Positions 48,201 through 60,639 of a stretch of DNA of 64,000 nt are shown one piece after another. Numbering within the stretch: position 1 is the stretch's first letter; each line of letters begins with the position of its first letter. A program made the translations under genes and the position numbers. The stretch is taken from NCBI RefSeq assembly GCF_032854445.1, contig NC_088302.1, positions 19,151,338 through 19,215,337 of the forward strand, in the 5' to 3' direction. Under the pieces are notes generated by a model. It worked only from the letters and a program-made list of their open reading frames with translations. It had not been told where the DNA came from and made no database searches. Origin of the DNA: Liolophura sinensis (lineage: Eukaryota > Mollusca > Polyplacophora > Chitonida > Chitonidae).

Positions 48201-50088
48201 CATTTAGTTAACAAAATGTCTAGAGCCGTACGAGCCATCAGAGTTTCATAGGTTGTCCCGCTTCCAGTGTATTTTAATTATTCTGTTAATTTATAGGTTT
48301 TCCTGCACACTTGTGCGTATATAACACTATTTAATTTAACTCACTTATTTTTCTCTATGATGTTTAGTTAAAAGCCTGAAAAATCCCACACGAAATATAA
48401 CACACGAAACAGAATTATTGTTTGTGTGATGTTTCCTGTGAGTTTCCGCTGAAAATTTCTCGACGTATATTTCATGTCCACCCGGCACCTCAAACCTAAG
48501 TGTTTATCCACTTGCACTTCGCTATGCATCAGTCGTGTAAATTTTTACTTGATTTGACGTTTCATTTACTTTCATTTGACGTTGCTATGTGAAGACGGGA
48601 ATGTGTTTCACTCATCCTTAACATGCAAACCTTTTCTGCCAACTCCGTATCAGGTACACTAATAGCCTCGAGCAGCGCCGCCTGGCGACAGATAGGATGG
48701 CTTACCCGCAGTTCTAATCCATTACAGTCTATTGAAGAAGATATGGCCTTCGGGACCTATCCGCTTGCAACACTGCATTCCGAAGATCAAACAAAGCAGA
48801 GAAATCAAGCAGACATTGTCTGTGATCCATAAGCCGGAGTTGAAGTCCGGGAAAGGTGGACGTATTGCTGTATTTTATGCATATCCATCCATAACGCCAA
48901 GTGTAAATCTGCCTACCCAATCGGGTGAAGGGGAAGGCGGAGGATGGTCGAGTTTTCTGTCACAGCTTTTCGGAGACCACTGGGTGGTTTAAGACTCATT
49001 GTCCTTGACTAAACAAAGCACAATTTCGCTTTAAAAGCTTCTTTTTTTCTGGTCATAAACTCCAGCATTGTTGCCAGTCAAATAATGGTACCATCGACAA
49101 GACATCATTGAACACCAACGCAGACAGGATCATATAAGTGTATACAAAAATGCATACAAAGGCCTATTAATTACATTGTTTAGGTGAACTATTTTTTGTT
49201 TTGTCTCCAGTTCATTTTGATTCGTAAGTATATATCCCCTGAATAGGTTACTCGTTGATTATGGCGAAATTGTCATTCTTGGAACACAAGCCTTCGTTCA
49301 GTTGTTCTGAACATCTGCCTGAGTATTAACTACCGGTGAACGTCGACAACAGAGTGTGCCAGATAACACCGAGCTCACGTATTATGTACTTTATCCTTGT
49401 AAAGCCAAACTAGACGGTCACAATAGCACCCTAAATACAACAAGTACATCCGTACAACTTTTCCCGACTCTAAAACTGTTGGTTTTATCTCATCGTCCGA
49501 AGATGTTCGACATTCACGCTGGTTTGGTGTTTCACCCTGAGTGTGCTTTGGACTTCACTTGACACCAGTGCAGGTGTGAGTTGGCTGCCAAGAACTGGTT
49601 TTGAATTGCGCTAACCGGTCGTGGATCAAAATAAATCACCTGACAACGACTGATCCGCGGCAGTGGACCGCTGGTAAACGTAACATACGCCAGGGCGACG
49701 ACAGTCGCTAGCTCACGGCCCATATTGATTACCCTTTTAATTATACAAATCAGAGCGACCAGACGTTTCTTGGCGCTGGGAGAAAACCTGCTTCTATGAT
49801 ACAGCCCTAAAAAAAGCCATATGTGGGCAGGGAACCTCTTCATCAGGTGATGGTAAGGTGGCAGCTGCTGCTTGTACTCACAACCCACTCCTCAGTAAAA
49901 GAAAATTTATATATTTACTGTTGAAATGTGCATGGAATTCACAAGTGAGCCCGTTGTCAACATTTTTTATGGGACCGTGCGTTTGTTTTTATAAAATATG
50001 CTGGTAATCTGAGGCGGGATTAAAACTTACGGATGCATAGGGGTGCGGACGGGTGTTAATTTAAGGGGTGGGTAGGTGTTTTTCTTAC

Positions 50089-50256
50089 CTGTATTTATTT
50101 TCATTGCATATGGTGACAGCAGGAAAAGTAAGAGCATCCATATACTCCACATCTATGTTAACGTTGCTAGGATACCGCGTGTAAATCAGTACTCGGTCTC
50201 TAATCTGATAGCCCGTGGCGGCTAGTGCGCATGCGAATAGAAACAGCCACACGCAT
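50089..50256 (-). CDS. DEG/ENaC channel, TM1 exon
   Basis: Acceptor 'cattcttttatttgcag', donor 'TACAG|gtaaga', phase 2 on both sides. It encodes a hydrophobic helix ('CVWLFLFACALAATGY', TM1), then 'YPSNVNIDV' and the hallmark 'FPAVTICNENKYR', which matches the family consensus F-P-A-V-T-I-C-N-x-N-x-(F/Y)-R. It is certain to be a DEG/ENaC exon. Confidence 0.95.
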
Positions 50257-51550
50257 CTGCAAATAAAAGAATGAAAACAACACAATCAGATCAATTAATT
50301 CCGTTATCACATGCGGTTGAGCTTTCTCTACAAAAAAGATTGCTCAGCATACGACTCAAAGCAAAGTATATTAACTGTTCACAAACCGCTACGCTTTAAA
50401 TGAAATTTAAAGATGTGCAATAGGTTTCCCCATCATTTCTGTTGTGAGAAGAAAAAAATCAACGGACTAAAAAGTGTAGAAATACCCAGAGAATGGAAAA
50501 TCAGAAGTCACATTACTGGGATAAAGATCTTACTGGAATGTAATTAACTATTCATTAAAGCTGTATTGTTTGGAGAAGAAAAAACGGAGACATTAGGAAT
50601 AAATAATGTCAAGTAATAGGTGCTGTATATTGAACCTGTAAAGGTCTGTCATGTTGGAACTCCGTCCTAAAATTAGAGCAGCCACGCCCTCCAACCTCTA
50701 TAATATACTATTAAGTGATTATATTGCAGTTTGTGTTGACATCTCCCGAGAACACGATATCGTGAATATGTAAGGGATACTTTTTGACTGTTCACAACGT
50801 GTTGTGATAATCCCCAAAACACACCAATAACCAGCAGGTTTTTTGTACGGTATGTACGTGAATAAGGTTGGGAAACATTTCGTAATTTACATTTTTGTTA
50901 ATCAGTCTCATTTCACCTGAATGATTAGATCTCAGTGTTATACATAATTCATTCAGTGTTATTTAATACTCCATATTAAGCATTGACAGCTTTGGTTGAC
51001 ACACTGCGGTCATTTTTATGGCTGGAAGAGGTCGAAGTATCCAAGACAACTCAAGAACAGTAGACCTTGTGTATTAGTTTTGAGGCTGATGTTCGTTTAA
51101 AATGTTTCCATTGTCATCATTTGGAGATTAGCGTCTTATAAATTTGGCTCTGCATCAAATGCCCTGACCCAACTCGGTGCTACACGTGTTTTGGTTAGTG
51201 TAAGGCGAGGTGTTGTTGAGCATTTTAGATGGAAACGGCTTGAAGCTGGCGTAATGCACAGGACCAGTAGTCTCACAAATGAACGATTGGGCCTCTGTCA
51301 TGGACGCAGCATTGGAACTGGGAACATTCCTAAGTTGATGCTATCCTTGGATGGAACGCGTGTCACGGTACGAGGCTGTATTAGAACAATATAAACGTGT
51401 TGGGTGTACTTAAAGCGCTTTGGAGTCACTAAACCTCGATATCACAACCGACACGTCTTTCTAGTCCAAACTACACCTGGATACGATTTTTGGGGGTTTT
51501 TGCTCAGGAATATTTCACTTGTGCTGTACATAGCAGTGATCTTAGAGTTG

Positions 51551-51575
51551 AAGGTGGGGGGGGGGGGAGGGGGGT
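51551..51575 (+). repeat. Poly-G run
   Basis: 'aaggtggggg' leads into more than ten G, one A and six further G. It is a likely site of length variation and a possible quadruplex. Confidence 0.7.
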
Positions 51576-54500
51576 CTGAGCTACGAAAAAACACCGCACC
51601 TCACTGGCTATAATGGACAGACTTCCTGACGCAACGCCACAACCGTCAGTGCAAAGAAAGAGGAGAAGTTTCTTTCTGCATGGAAGAACTTGTCAAGAAG
51701 AAGTAGACTATTTAACTATAGGTCACGTGTATATTTAGACGTCATTATTAATTGAAGCTAATTTAATTAATGAATATTTAAGTATTCGTTATACTGCTTT
51801 AAAGTATTAATGATAAGACATCAATGAAAAATAACACGAACTACACGCCCAGTACCTTTGTGCCACAGTTGAAAACAATATCTTGATATAACAGATTCAG
51901 ATGGACAATACATAAGCAGCGAGTTGACATGTACGCATGTACCACACGGCGCGGTGGTCACATGAACCAGCTCTGTTGAAGCTCCACGTATATGTTGCTT
52001 GATGCCCAACTCAAGAACATTTCATTTACATAGGAGCGTTCAAGGATTTTAAGTGGAGTTATCTTGTTTCTATTCGCCTAAGATGCTGACAAGTTTGCCA
52101 GTCAGATAACTGATATGACTAGTTACTGATATAAGTAACTAGTTTAACATATACACACAGAATCACACACGACGAGCAAAACGATGCATGTTTGGCTTTT
52201 AGAAATCCACCCCTGAAAACATGTCCCGTTTGCTCTTTGCTCATTGCACAAATTGCAAAAGTTTCAATTTGGTTGCACTGGCAAGTCACGTTACTCCTCC
52301 TAATTTTCCTCAGATCATCGGGGTAAAAATAATTTCGAGTTACTTGTGTTCCTTTCTGTGTGTTTGTTATCCTGCCTTGATCATGTAACCCTGGTTTTTT
52401 TGAAGGACAATAATGCGGAATCAGGGATGAATTCCATCTGTTTCGCTAGATGGAAGCACTGTTCAAACACGCATTGCATGCTTCTCGTTTGGATGCACTA
52501 TGCAGGCACGCACCATTTCCTTATACAAACAGATATTTAATTATCCTAACCAGGAAACTTGACACACTTTTCACCCGACGTGATGCCCGTCCTCTCCGGC
52601 AGAAATTAATCCCTCTGGATACGTACCATAAAGCTACACTGGATCACAATACGAGCTGGACAAACACTTTACACAAATTTTTTGTCCAGTTATTTCCGTT
52701 TGGTGATTCACTTCGCTTTAGCCCAGAATAAACACAGCGAATCAACTGGGAGTTTTCATTTCAACGACATCTCTTTCCTCTTCATTTTTTTTATTTCTCA
52801 AGCAATAAGATTAACTGTCAAAACAACTAACGAATGTACTGCATAATTATTAATTAGTGTCCCTGTGTAATACCAATAAGCCATCACGAAGACTATTAAA
52901 CCATAAGATTAAGGATATTACAACATCTAATTTATTACTAGACAAGATTGATCGGCTTCGCTTCGCATGAGCTTTTACATCATTAGCTTCTTAAATTCTA
53001 CACCATAAAAAATACACGTATCCACTATATGACATTTTGTTTGTTTGTTTATTTTATTATTGTTTTTTTGCATGTTTGTCTGGACAGCTCGGATCCATGT
53101 TAATCTAATGCGATGGCTTAATTACCTTCCGAATGTGTCTGACTGGATGATCAGCACTCTGTGCTGGGACACCTATTGAAATCGTTCGGACTTTAATTTT
53201 TCTTTCGTTCATTAAAAGTTTTTAGAAAGCTTTAAGAGCTGTAAAAAGAAAAGTTTTTATTGGATTTTGTTGAAATTTGGTGACTTCAGGAACAAGGTTA
53301 CGAGGCAAAGTTTGATAATTTTCATGTATTCTGGTGTATTTGGCAACGCTGATTCGGACTCTGCTTTCAGATTTTCGGATCTTCGTAACTTTTTGAGATA
53401 TAATCAAAACTTTTTTCAGTCACGTAATTTCAATGGCCAACACGAAAACTAAGAAAGCTACAGATCTGACACTTTCATTAAATTGTAGCCCAAGACATGT
53501 AGTTTCTGGCGCATGCCAAAGGATTTGAGCTACGATCTATAGTTTTCTCGCTAGAAATATTTAAATGACCTCACCCTACTTAAGAAATAGAAATGTAAGC
53601 CCGTGCATTTAACATAAACTTTGGAGATAACTGTGTATTAGCGTACATGTGCTGCAGGTAACCTGCCCCATAGATCATCCATCTGTCACTCAAACTGAGA
53701 AATGAACAACTATCCCTCCTATTCACAGCTATCAACGCACAATTTTCAATGTTTGCGTGCAAAGCCAGCCCCATTCGCAATGCATCATGGGTAATTCTCA
53801 ACAATCCCGACGATGTTTTCCCATACCCTCGTGCTATCAGGAATATAAGTTCAAAGACATGGCTAAATATACGAATAATGTCGCCCGCTCTCAAAAGTGA
53901 ACTTGGCCCAGGCAAACCATATGGACACTAGGGTGGGGTGATTGCACACCATGTGTCGAGCAACCTGAAAGGTACATACTTAACTAGGTGTGATGATCAC
54001 CAAGGCATAACTCGATCAAGACGCTGTGGTTGATTAATTTTCATCTTTTGGCATGCTTTTCCTCCATGTTGCCTGTGTTTGTAAATACTGTTACATTTTG
54101 TAAATGCAGGTTGAACGTGCTGATTTTTTCCAATGTCTATGTACTTTGGCAGTCGATTAAAGCTATTCGTCGTTATATGTGTTAGAATCTGTTTGTAAAC
54201 AAGTGTTTTCCAAAGCTTAATTTTTCCGATCAGAGCAAATTACTTCAGTGCATTACTTTCATAGTGTTTTCTTATTTGACACTGAACTGGGCCTTAATGT
54301 TTGGTCACCGGTCTCGCTGTTAGGAACGTAACAGCTTTAATTAATAAGTAATATCTAAATTTTAATCTCAGCGTAAACAAGTATTTACATTTATACATTT
54401 AAACTACATTTATACATAAAAAAATGCACAAATAAAGCATTCATATATAGAGAGAACATGGATACTAATAGTGTTTTAAAGACAAAATGTTATACACCAT

Positions 54501-54711
54501 TTACTATGGAAACCGGATGAACCCAGTATCGTATCATCGCTTCGTGCCATCATTCCATCGCTTCGCATCATCGTGCCATCGCCTGGCGATGAAACAATAG
54601 TATGATGGTACTTATCGGGCTCCCAGGACAAACTGCACTTTGTGTATTCTACGTTTAAATTGTTACCCCTGCCTTAAAATAATGTAATAAACAAAATGCC
54701 ATTATAATGTT

Positions 54712-54955
54712 TCACTTGATATATTCATTTATTTCTTTGAAGTTATCACTATTTATACACAGCGGCATTGTTTTGACGTGATATTTCATCGGCCCTGTTC
54801 TGTATTGGCACACGTCTAGGAAGTTTTTGTATGAACTGCTATTTGAGTACTTGATTTTCATGCCATAACATCCAGAATTTGTTAAACAGATTTCATACAG
54901 CTCATCGCTGTGAAATGTTCCAGTTAAATCGAACGGACAAATCCTTGTCACGTGA
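54712..54955 (-). CDS. Candidate cysteine-rich terminal exon, product unknown
   Basis: There is a good acceptor ('cccacagacttctgttttag') with entry phase 2 and a stop at 54712-54714. The 80 residues look coding: cysteines at a regular spacing ('RICPFDL', 'EICLTNSGCYG', 'DVCQYR', 'MPLCINS'), a sequon ('SNSS'), and no low-complexity bias. It does not match a family I know. The phase equals that of the TM1 exon, so exon 57449-57521 could splice to it, which would give a short truncated product; or it may end a separate minus-strand gene nested in this intron. Confidence 0.4.
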
Positions 54956-55702
54956 CTAAAACAGAAGTCTGTGGGAAACTGCCAAGCATTTTTCTGATTG
55001 TCTAGCTTGTTTTTTCCTCAAACGCCCTAAAGCATATTCAACTCATGTAGGTAATATCTGCCATCGTAACATGTATTCTGAATGAAGCTGTGAAATTATA
55101 CTGCATTTGGAAGGGTAAGGAACCAAATTGTTTAAGGTAACAAGGGAAATAAGACACTGTTGCGAAGAAGTTAACCCATGCAGGCGACGGAGTGACAAGG
55201 GAATTCTGTCAGGATCATGATCCCTGCTTGTATCGCGGGTTCTTCAACATCAATATACTATAGTTCGGTGCGATGTATTTCACCTAGGGCGCTCTGACAG
55301 CGGTATAAAGCTTCGCATTGATTGGTAGGTGATTTCAGAATGTAAGACGAACGGTGTTCGTATTCCATTTGTGAAATAATGGTGTATATTTTTGCTTTCA
55401 CACATGTTTCCAATAGGTTTAATGTCGCCCTCAGCAATATTTCGATTATATCACTGCGATGTTTCCTTCTAACAGGCCAGTCCCTATTGCGACATGTTTA
55501 TTGTGCTACCTCACTGGAACACAGCGCCAAAGATACCAGGCATGCTGTTCCACGACCAGGCTTAAATCTGGGTCTACCAATTACAAGATGGTTTTAGTAT
55601 GAGTTGGGGCGATAAACTCAAATAAACTCAAAATGTCAACAGGATCACTCAGACCTAGATCAGAAGTAATTTAAGACATCACAAAGTTATAACTTATATC
55701 AA

Positions 55703-55769
55703 GACCGTAGGAGCGGACTAATTCGGTTGATTTATAGACCATAGGGGCGGACTACTTCGGTTGATTTAA
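55703..55769 (+). repeat. Two-copy 34-bp tandem duplication
   Basis: 'gaccgtaggagcggactaat' at 55703 and 'gaccataggggcggactact' at 55737 are each followed by 'tcggttgattta'. Recent, with few differences. Confidence 0.75.
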
Positions 55770-57448
55770 TTTAGGTGCTGTAAATGTTTGGTACTAAGAC
55801 ACGTATAATACCCGATTTTGCTTATGTTTATTCAAATTGATAAATTTGATCACATCAGTGATTGGTCATATGCAATTGATTGCCAAGGCTTGTGAATGGA
55901 TAATTTGAAATAAAAGAAGGATGCTTAGATTCTAGATGACTGAAATAATTTCTATCAATCGCAAATCCCCCACTCCAACTACTGGTTACCATGGCAATGT
56001 GAAGGCCTCACATTTCCGGGAGTAGATTCGTTTCAAGACAATGTCGTATTTCAAGGGGCCTTTTTCTGCCTATGTTTGTATGTAAAAAAAGGAATTATTT
56101 TCTGGCAACATATATTTCTTCTCAGTCAACTTATGGTGAGCCAAATGAATGTCTGAGAGCCTTCCTGTCCCGTTTTCACAATATAAAGAATAACAAGATT
56201 TTAACCGGTATCACGTTAGCGGCAAAGGCGTAAATCAACCGTAAATCGCGGTTGTATCTAAATTCTGCCTGGGAATTAACATCGAATTGTCAGTTTTCTC
56301 GGCATAAATGAAGTGTCGCTATTAAGATGATGCATTGGTCATGTAGCCCAGTGTTAATGCTGAATTCATGACAAAGATTTCTGGTTTGCGAAGGATGAGC
56401 AAATTTGGAAAAAGGGAGATAACCATCTGACAATTTCTATACCGGGTCAACCGTCAGCTCGATAGGATTAACTCATTTTAGATAGACATCGGACACAATG
56501 TTTGACAATCCTGTTTTTTGTTGAACCTGGCAATGTGCTGGAAATCTAAAGAGTTGTCCAAATTTGTCAAGATGCCAAGACATCGTAAAATACAAAGCGA
56601 ATTTAGTCATCAATAGAAAAAGATATTACAAAAAATAACATTACAAAAATTTCGTATTTTTGTCATTTCTTTATGATGCAAATCCAGAGTGTCTCTTCTG
56701 TAAGCACTAGTTGAGTAATGTAATCAAATACAATTTGCATGGGATAAATAGCTTGAGAGATAAGAAGCTGAAGCTGTGCCAAGGGTTTCATTCAGTTAAG
56801 CATTGCCTGTCTGTTTTTTTGTTTTTTTGTTGGTTTTTTTTTTGGGCAAAATGAGGAATCCTTAGTTGCCAAAGTTGTTTTAGGTCGCTCCAGTTATGTA
56901 ATTTTCTTTTTTTCTTAAGCGACAAAACCTCTGCATCGTAATTTTAATTTCCAAGAATGACTTTCTACAAGTAGAAGATGCCTACTTTTTAAACTGAGAT
57001 CAGTTTATTTTCCAAACAGAAGTCAATATGAAAAGCCATCATTTCTTTGGGACTGAAAGCTGCTCTGTTATACCTTTGAAAAGAAAAGGTATAAACTTTT
57101 GCATTTTGTGTTTGGAGCGAAAATTATCTGCTGTGTCATTACAGTCATTTAATGGGATCCACTTAAAAAAAAACAAGGTTTAACATGGATCATATGACAC
57201 TTTGGCACCAGATGGCGTCCTGATATCAATCATTTAGCCACCTTGTTTTCTAGGCAGATTTATGATACTGGAGAAGGCTCAAAGACATTTCTTACAGACC
57301 TTGCCAGGAGCAATAAATGAATTGTCTTTATAATTCACAAGTAACATATTGTTTTAAAGCCATTTTCCATAAAAGTGAAACATTATATTTCATGTCAGAC
57401 AAAAGTTTTCATTTATAAGCTAACTCTTTTGTTATTACAATTTTTTAC

Positions 57449-57521
57449 GCAGTTCCATCACGTTTGGGCGATACTGGCAAGCCATGGCTGCTAACATAAG
57501 CGGAGGTTGATATTACTGACT
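57449..57521 (-). CDS. DEG/ENaC channel, His-Gly motif exon
   Basis: Strong acceptor ('gctcacattctgtttag'), donor 'ACTGC|gtaaaa', entry phase 1 and exit phase 2, the latter matching the TM1 exon. It encodes 'STSAYVSSHGLPVSPK', which fits the cytosolic N-terminal motif T-S-x-H-G-(I/L)-P of DEG/ENaC channels that controls open probability. The usual spacing from this motif to TM1 is kept. The open frame continues upstream of the acceptor to 57663 but has no ATG, so a further 5' exon must supply the start. Confidence 0.7.
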
Positions 57522-57884
57522 CTAAACAGAATGTGAGCAAATCTTTGTCTAGACCAAATTTCACGTCAGCGACGACTTTACCACCTAGACGGGCAATAAT
57601 CCCAGTAAATCGACAACTTTTATTCCTCCAACCTTTTGTAGGCAATAATACGCTGTCAAGTTACGTGTTATGTCTCCCTTCAGACTGCCATTTATCGGGA
57701 CGTTATTAAGGGATATCTTTGTTGCGTCGCGCTTCTTTTCTCACAGTCCGAATGTTACTAGCTGTGAACCATTGTAAGTAGCGACCGGTAAAAATAAAAG
57801 ACATTTCATCTATTGGTTTTGTTCTGAGTGCTACAATGAATGTTTGAGACTTTATATCACGCAGAAACCCGTGGTTATGAACCT

Positions 57885-57981
57885 GTAATATGATAATGTA
57901 ATAGACGCAGACAATGCGTTTGTAATATGATAATGTACTAGACGCCGACAATAGGCTTGTAATACGGTAACCTAATAGAAG
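57885..57981 (+). repeat. 37-bp tandem repeat, about 2.6 units
   Basis: 'gtaatatgataatgta.tag' recurs at 57885, 57922 and 57959, with 'acgc.gacaat' in the second half of the first two units. The third unit is diverged and incomplete. Confidence 0.75.
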
Positions 57982-60055
57982 ATCACACATTCGAAGAATG
58001 TCTGCATAAAAGAGCGGACGGCAAGAACTCCTCAAAGCGAGAAAATTTCAGTTACGGATTCCCACGTGGGAGGAAAGTATTGGGCTTTTTAAAACCTCCA
58101 CTCGTGTAGGACATGAAAATTGAACAAATGAAACAGCGTCTTTGATGAACAGGGTCAGAAGTGTCCTCATGATTCATACAGCAGGCCAACACCTTCTAGA
58201 TGGCGTACAGCGCGCATCGGAGTCCCTTAGCGGACACATCAGACTTTACTCGCCAGTTGTTACATCAAGTGCTCCCTGTTCCACCGAACTCATCAATCGG
58301 ATGGGCACGAAGGGCACGAGGCTATATCCTGTCTAGATCCACTCTCGTTAAAGAAACCAAGACGCTACAGAACCAGGTTATGCTGTCATCCTCAACAATT
58401 TCCGGAGCTTATCGAAAGGGGCTTTTGGCAAAGTGTGCTGGTATCGGGTAACGCTTTACACAAAAGCCTCAGCCGGAACCCTCTTTACATAACGAACCGC
58501 GGAGGTAGAAACACTAGTACTGCTTATACTCGAAGTCTCATTTTTGATTGGGGCAATTTTAAATCTAAATGAAAAACATTGATGACGTTACTCTATATCA
58601 TTCAAGCACTAGTTTTGCAGGAGATTTTCTTTACTTAATCTGGACTTGAACAAACGCATTTACTTAAGTAGTGTTTGTCTTGTCAGTATTCATTTCCATT
58701 TGAAAGCAGTAGTTCATTACCATGTCACATTGTTTATCATTACGTAAAATCTTTTTGGTTAAACGTAATATGTTTAAAGACTTATTCATTTTTTCATCAC
58801 AGAGAATCATTCTCTATGTTTATATCCCTTGGGTATAAAACTATGGAAATATTTTACAATGTTCTATATATATCGTTTATCCAACGGCCCTTTCATTGGC
58901 ATAATCCATTTCTGTTCAGTTAATATACTTAATCTTTTCCATGTGGCCTATTATCATGAATTTAACGTAAACCCAAAGAAAAGTGAATAAGTTTACAATT
59001 GACAAACGCAGAAAGAACTGTTGCAACTTTGCTTCTGTAATTTGCTTGCGCAAATATTATCTGAAATTTCGTTCAATCTCTGAAAACGAACAAAGCAGAT
59101 TATCCAATAGTCTTTGGCGTGTCAGGTTTGTTGTCTTGTCTCAAACAAATCTCTGGCTCAAGCCAAGCACCGTAACGGATAAGGAGAATTAAAACCCACC
59201 GAAAGAAAATTGGCAATGCCCAACTCGCTACATCATCAGGCAAGTCTCCCGAAGTCATGTCGGCCTTAAGGAGCTCTGAAAACTTCAATATTAAGAACTG
59301 TATTGTTTTATAATCATCCTAACGCATCAAAAATAATCCTAAATGTATATCAGACATCAGTGCTTTTTTCAAGCAAAACATATAGGCACAAAATCCCATA
59401 TTCATTCTGTTTAAAGCAGTTGTTGGACAATGCAACTCTCTCTAACATGCTTTTCCTCTCACCAGCTAATACACTTATCCCATCAACTATGCATTGAGGA
59501 TGTTGTTTGCCACTTCGCTCGGTAGAAAGAGAAAGGCGTCATTATTTCCTTATTTTGCTTAATAGGCTTACCATTTTATTTACATATACACCCATCTTCT
59601 CAAATTAACAGATATAATGTATAACATCTTATTCCAAATGAGCAATATCATTTGTGTCATTCATCGATAAGATTGGTCAAATATTGTGTGAGCTGGAAGC
59701 TGAAGCACACTTGGGCTGAGATAGATCATTCACTTCGTCCTATCTTTATAGTCCATGAACTTGTAAAATCAATATGGCCCGCGACGATGCATTTCTTTAT
59801 TTTACTAAACTATATACCGACTTCAAATAATAACTTAAATGCACAGCGTCATCAAAGAATTAGGCCACTAGCGTAATCTTTGAGGAGCTCTCTTCTATCC
59901 CGCTCTTTGTTTCACTTTTTGTGTGTGAAAGCAATGCTAGTAGTTTGGCTAATGGATCTATTGTAATAGAGTAGTTTCGAGTTCGAACTCTTTTGTAAAA
60001 TGTGTTGTTGTGAAACCTGATAGGCAACCTTTGTTGGCAATAATTCACCAATTAC

Positions 60056-60092
60056 CTATCTCATTGGAGCAGTATCTCAAGACAGTGTTCAT
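60056..60092 (-). CDS. Weak candidate for the first channel exon
   Basis: An ATG at 60090-60092 opens 12 codons ('MNTVLRYCSNEI') ending in phase 1 at 'GATAG|gtaatt', the phase required by exon 57449-57521. Joined, it would give '..YCSNEIESVISTSAY..', and related channels often have a Cys in this place ('FC' before 'xxT-S-x-H-G'). The start context is poor and such a short exon can arise by chance; the true start could be elsewhere, including beyond the window. Confidence 0.2.
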
Positions 60093-60639
60093 ATATCGTC
60101 GCGTGATACAGCATACATCTGAATATAAGTTCCCTGTCTATTCAGTGAACATTCAGCGCGCATTCTGTACTTGTAATGGCAGTACAAATATACAACATAA
60201 TGTAATCTCAATACAACATCTTGCTGGTTTGCTTCCTTGGCGAGACAAGATGCCTGATCATTCAGAAGCTGAATGTCCTCAATGCCTTAGGGAGTGGACC
60301 AGCGTGAGCGCCAATATCATTATCATGGAAAATACCGACTAAAAACTTTCAACAAACAGACAAACCATTCGTCTTCGCTTCGGATCCGATTTAACTTTCG
60401 AGTCATGTTTAACTGTCATAGTGCAATTCTGTCCCTTCTTTGAGCGATCTTCCCCAAGTGAATTGCCAAGTCCAAAACGATTAAACACAAGGAGATATGA
60501 AGTGTAACTCGATTCCTCGGCCGTCCTTGGTTAGGGTGGATTGTCTTCCGGCTGTTTACCAAGAACTTATCATGTAGGCCTAGATGCTTAAATCCAGACA
60601 CAACACCTCAGATGAAGAAAAAAAACCTCGAGGGCAAAC

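Larger units (their letters stand above)
33989..50088 (-). other. 16.1-kb first extracellular intron
   Basis: This is the longest intron of the gene. It contains a dispersed repeat copy (34985-35145), SINE pieces (36908-37049, 45002-45130, 45150-45228), a foldback element (40586-40796), a 30-bp minisatellite (38869-39078), a G-run (43145-43224), and GC-richer unique islands at about 35850-36580, 39300-40130, 41090-42420 and 46190-46660. No exon with fitting phase and motif is seen in it. Confidence 0.6.
50257..57448 (-). other. 7.2-kb channel intron
   Basis: It contains a G-run (51551-51575), weak SINE pieces near 51499-51535 and 51990-52040, the candidate cysteine-rich exon (54712-54955), a 34-bp duplication (55703-55769), and AT-rich sequence otherwise. 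The two overlapping open frames at 53580-53931 show no domain. Confidence 0.55.
16733..57521 (-). other. DEG/ENaC (ASIC-like) sodium channel gene, overall model
   Basis: Eleven minus-strand exons spread over 41 kb encode one subunit of the degenerin/epithelial Na+ channel superfamily, whose members assemble as plasma-membrane trimers. In order they give a His-Gly gating motif, TM1, the post-TM1 'FPAVTICNENKYR' signature, 'CVWNNEPCGPENF', 'GMCYKF', 'GLFLILNAEQYEY', 'GTHTSVGLKK', the 'LPLPHGRC' and 'NRYSRDKC' cysteine domain, 'CDCQVNC', a ~400-residue helical insert, and 'DIGGTLALYTGICILTIFE' as pore/TM2. Every intron phase matches its neighbour; only the inside of exon 21244-22413 is broken by frameshifts. 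The estimated length is about 830 residues, against 500-700 for most relatives. The first exon is unresolved. The long introns (16.1, 7.2 and 6.6 kb) carry repeats and candidate regulatory blocks. Ligand or gating stimulus cannot be deduced. Confidence 0.9.

Noticed and set aside
59100-59288. Possible first exon of the channel ('MTSGDLPDDV' frame, minus strand)
   Set aside because: The available donors do not give the phase 1 exit required by exon 57449-57521.
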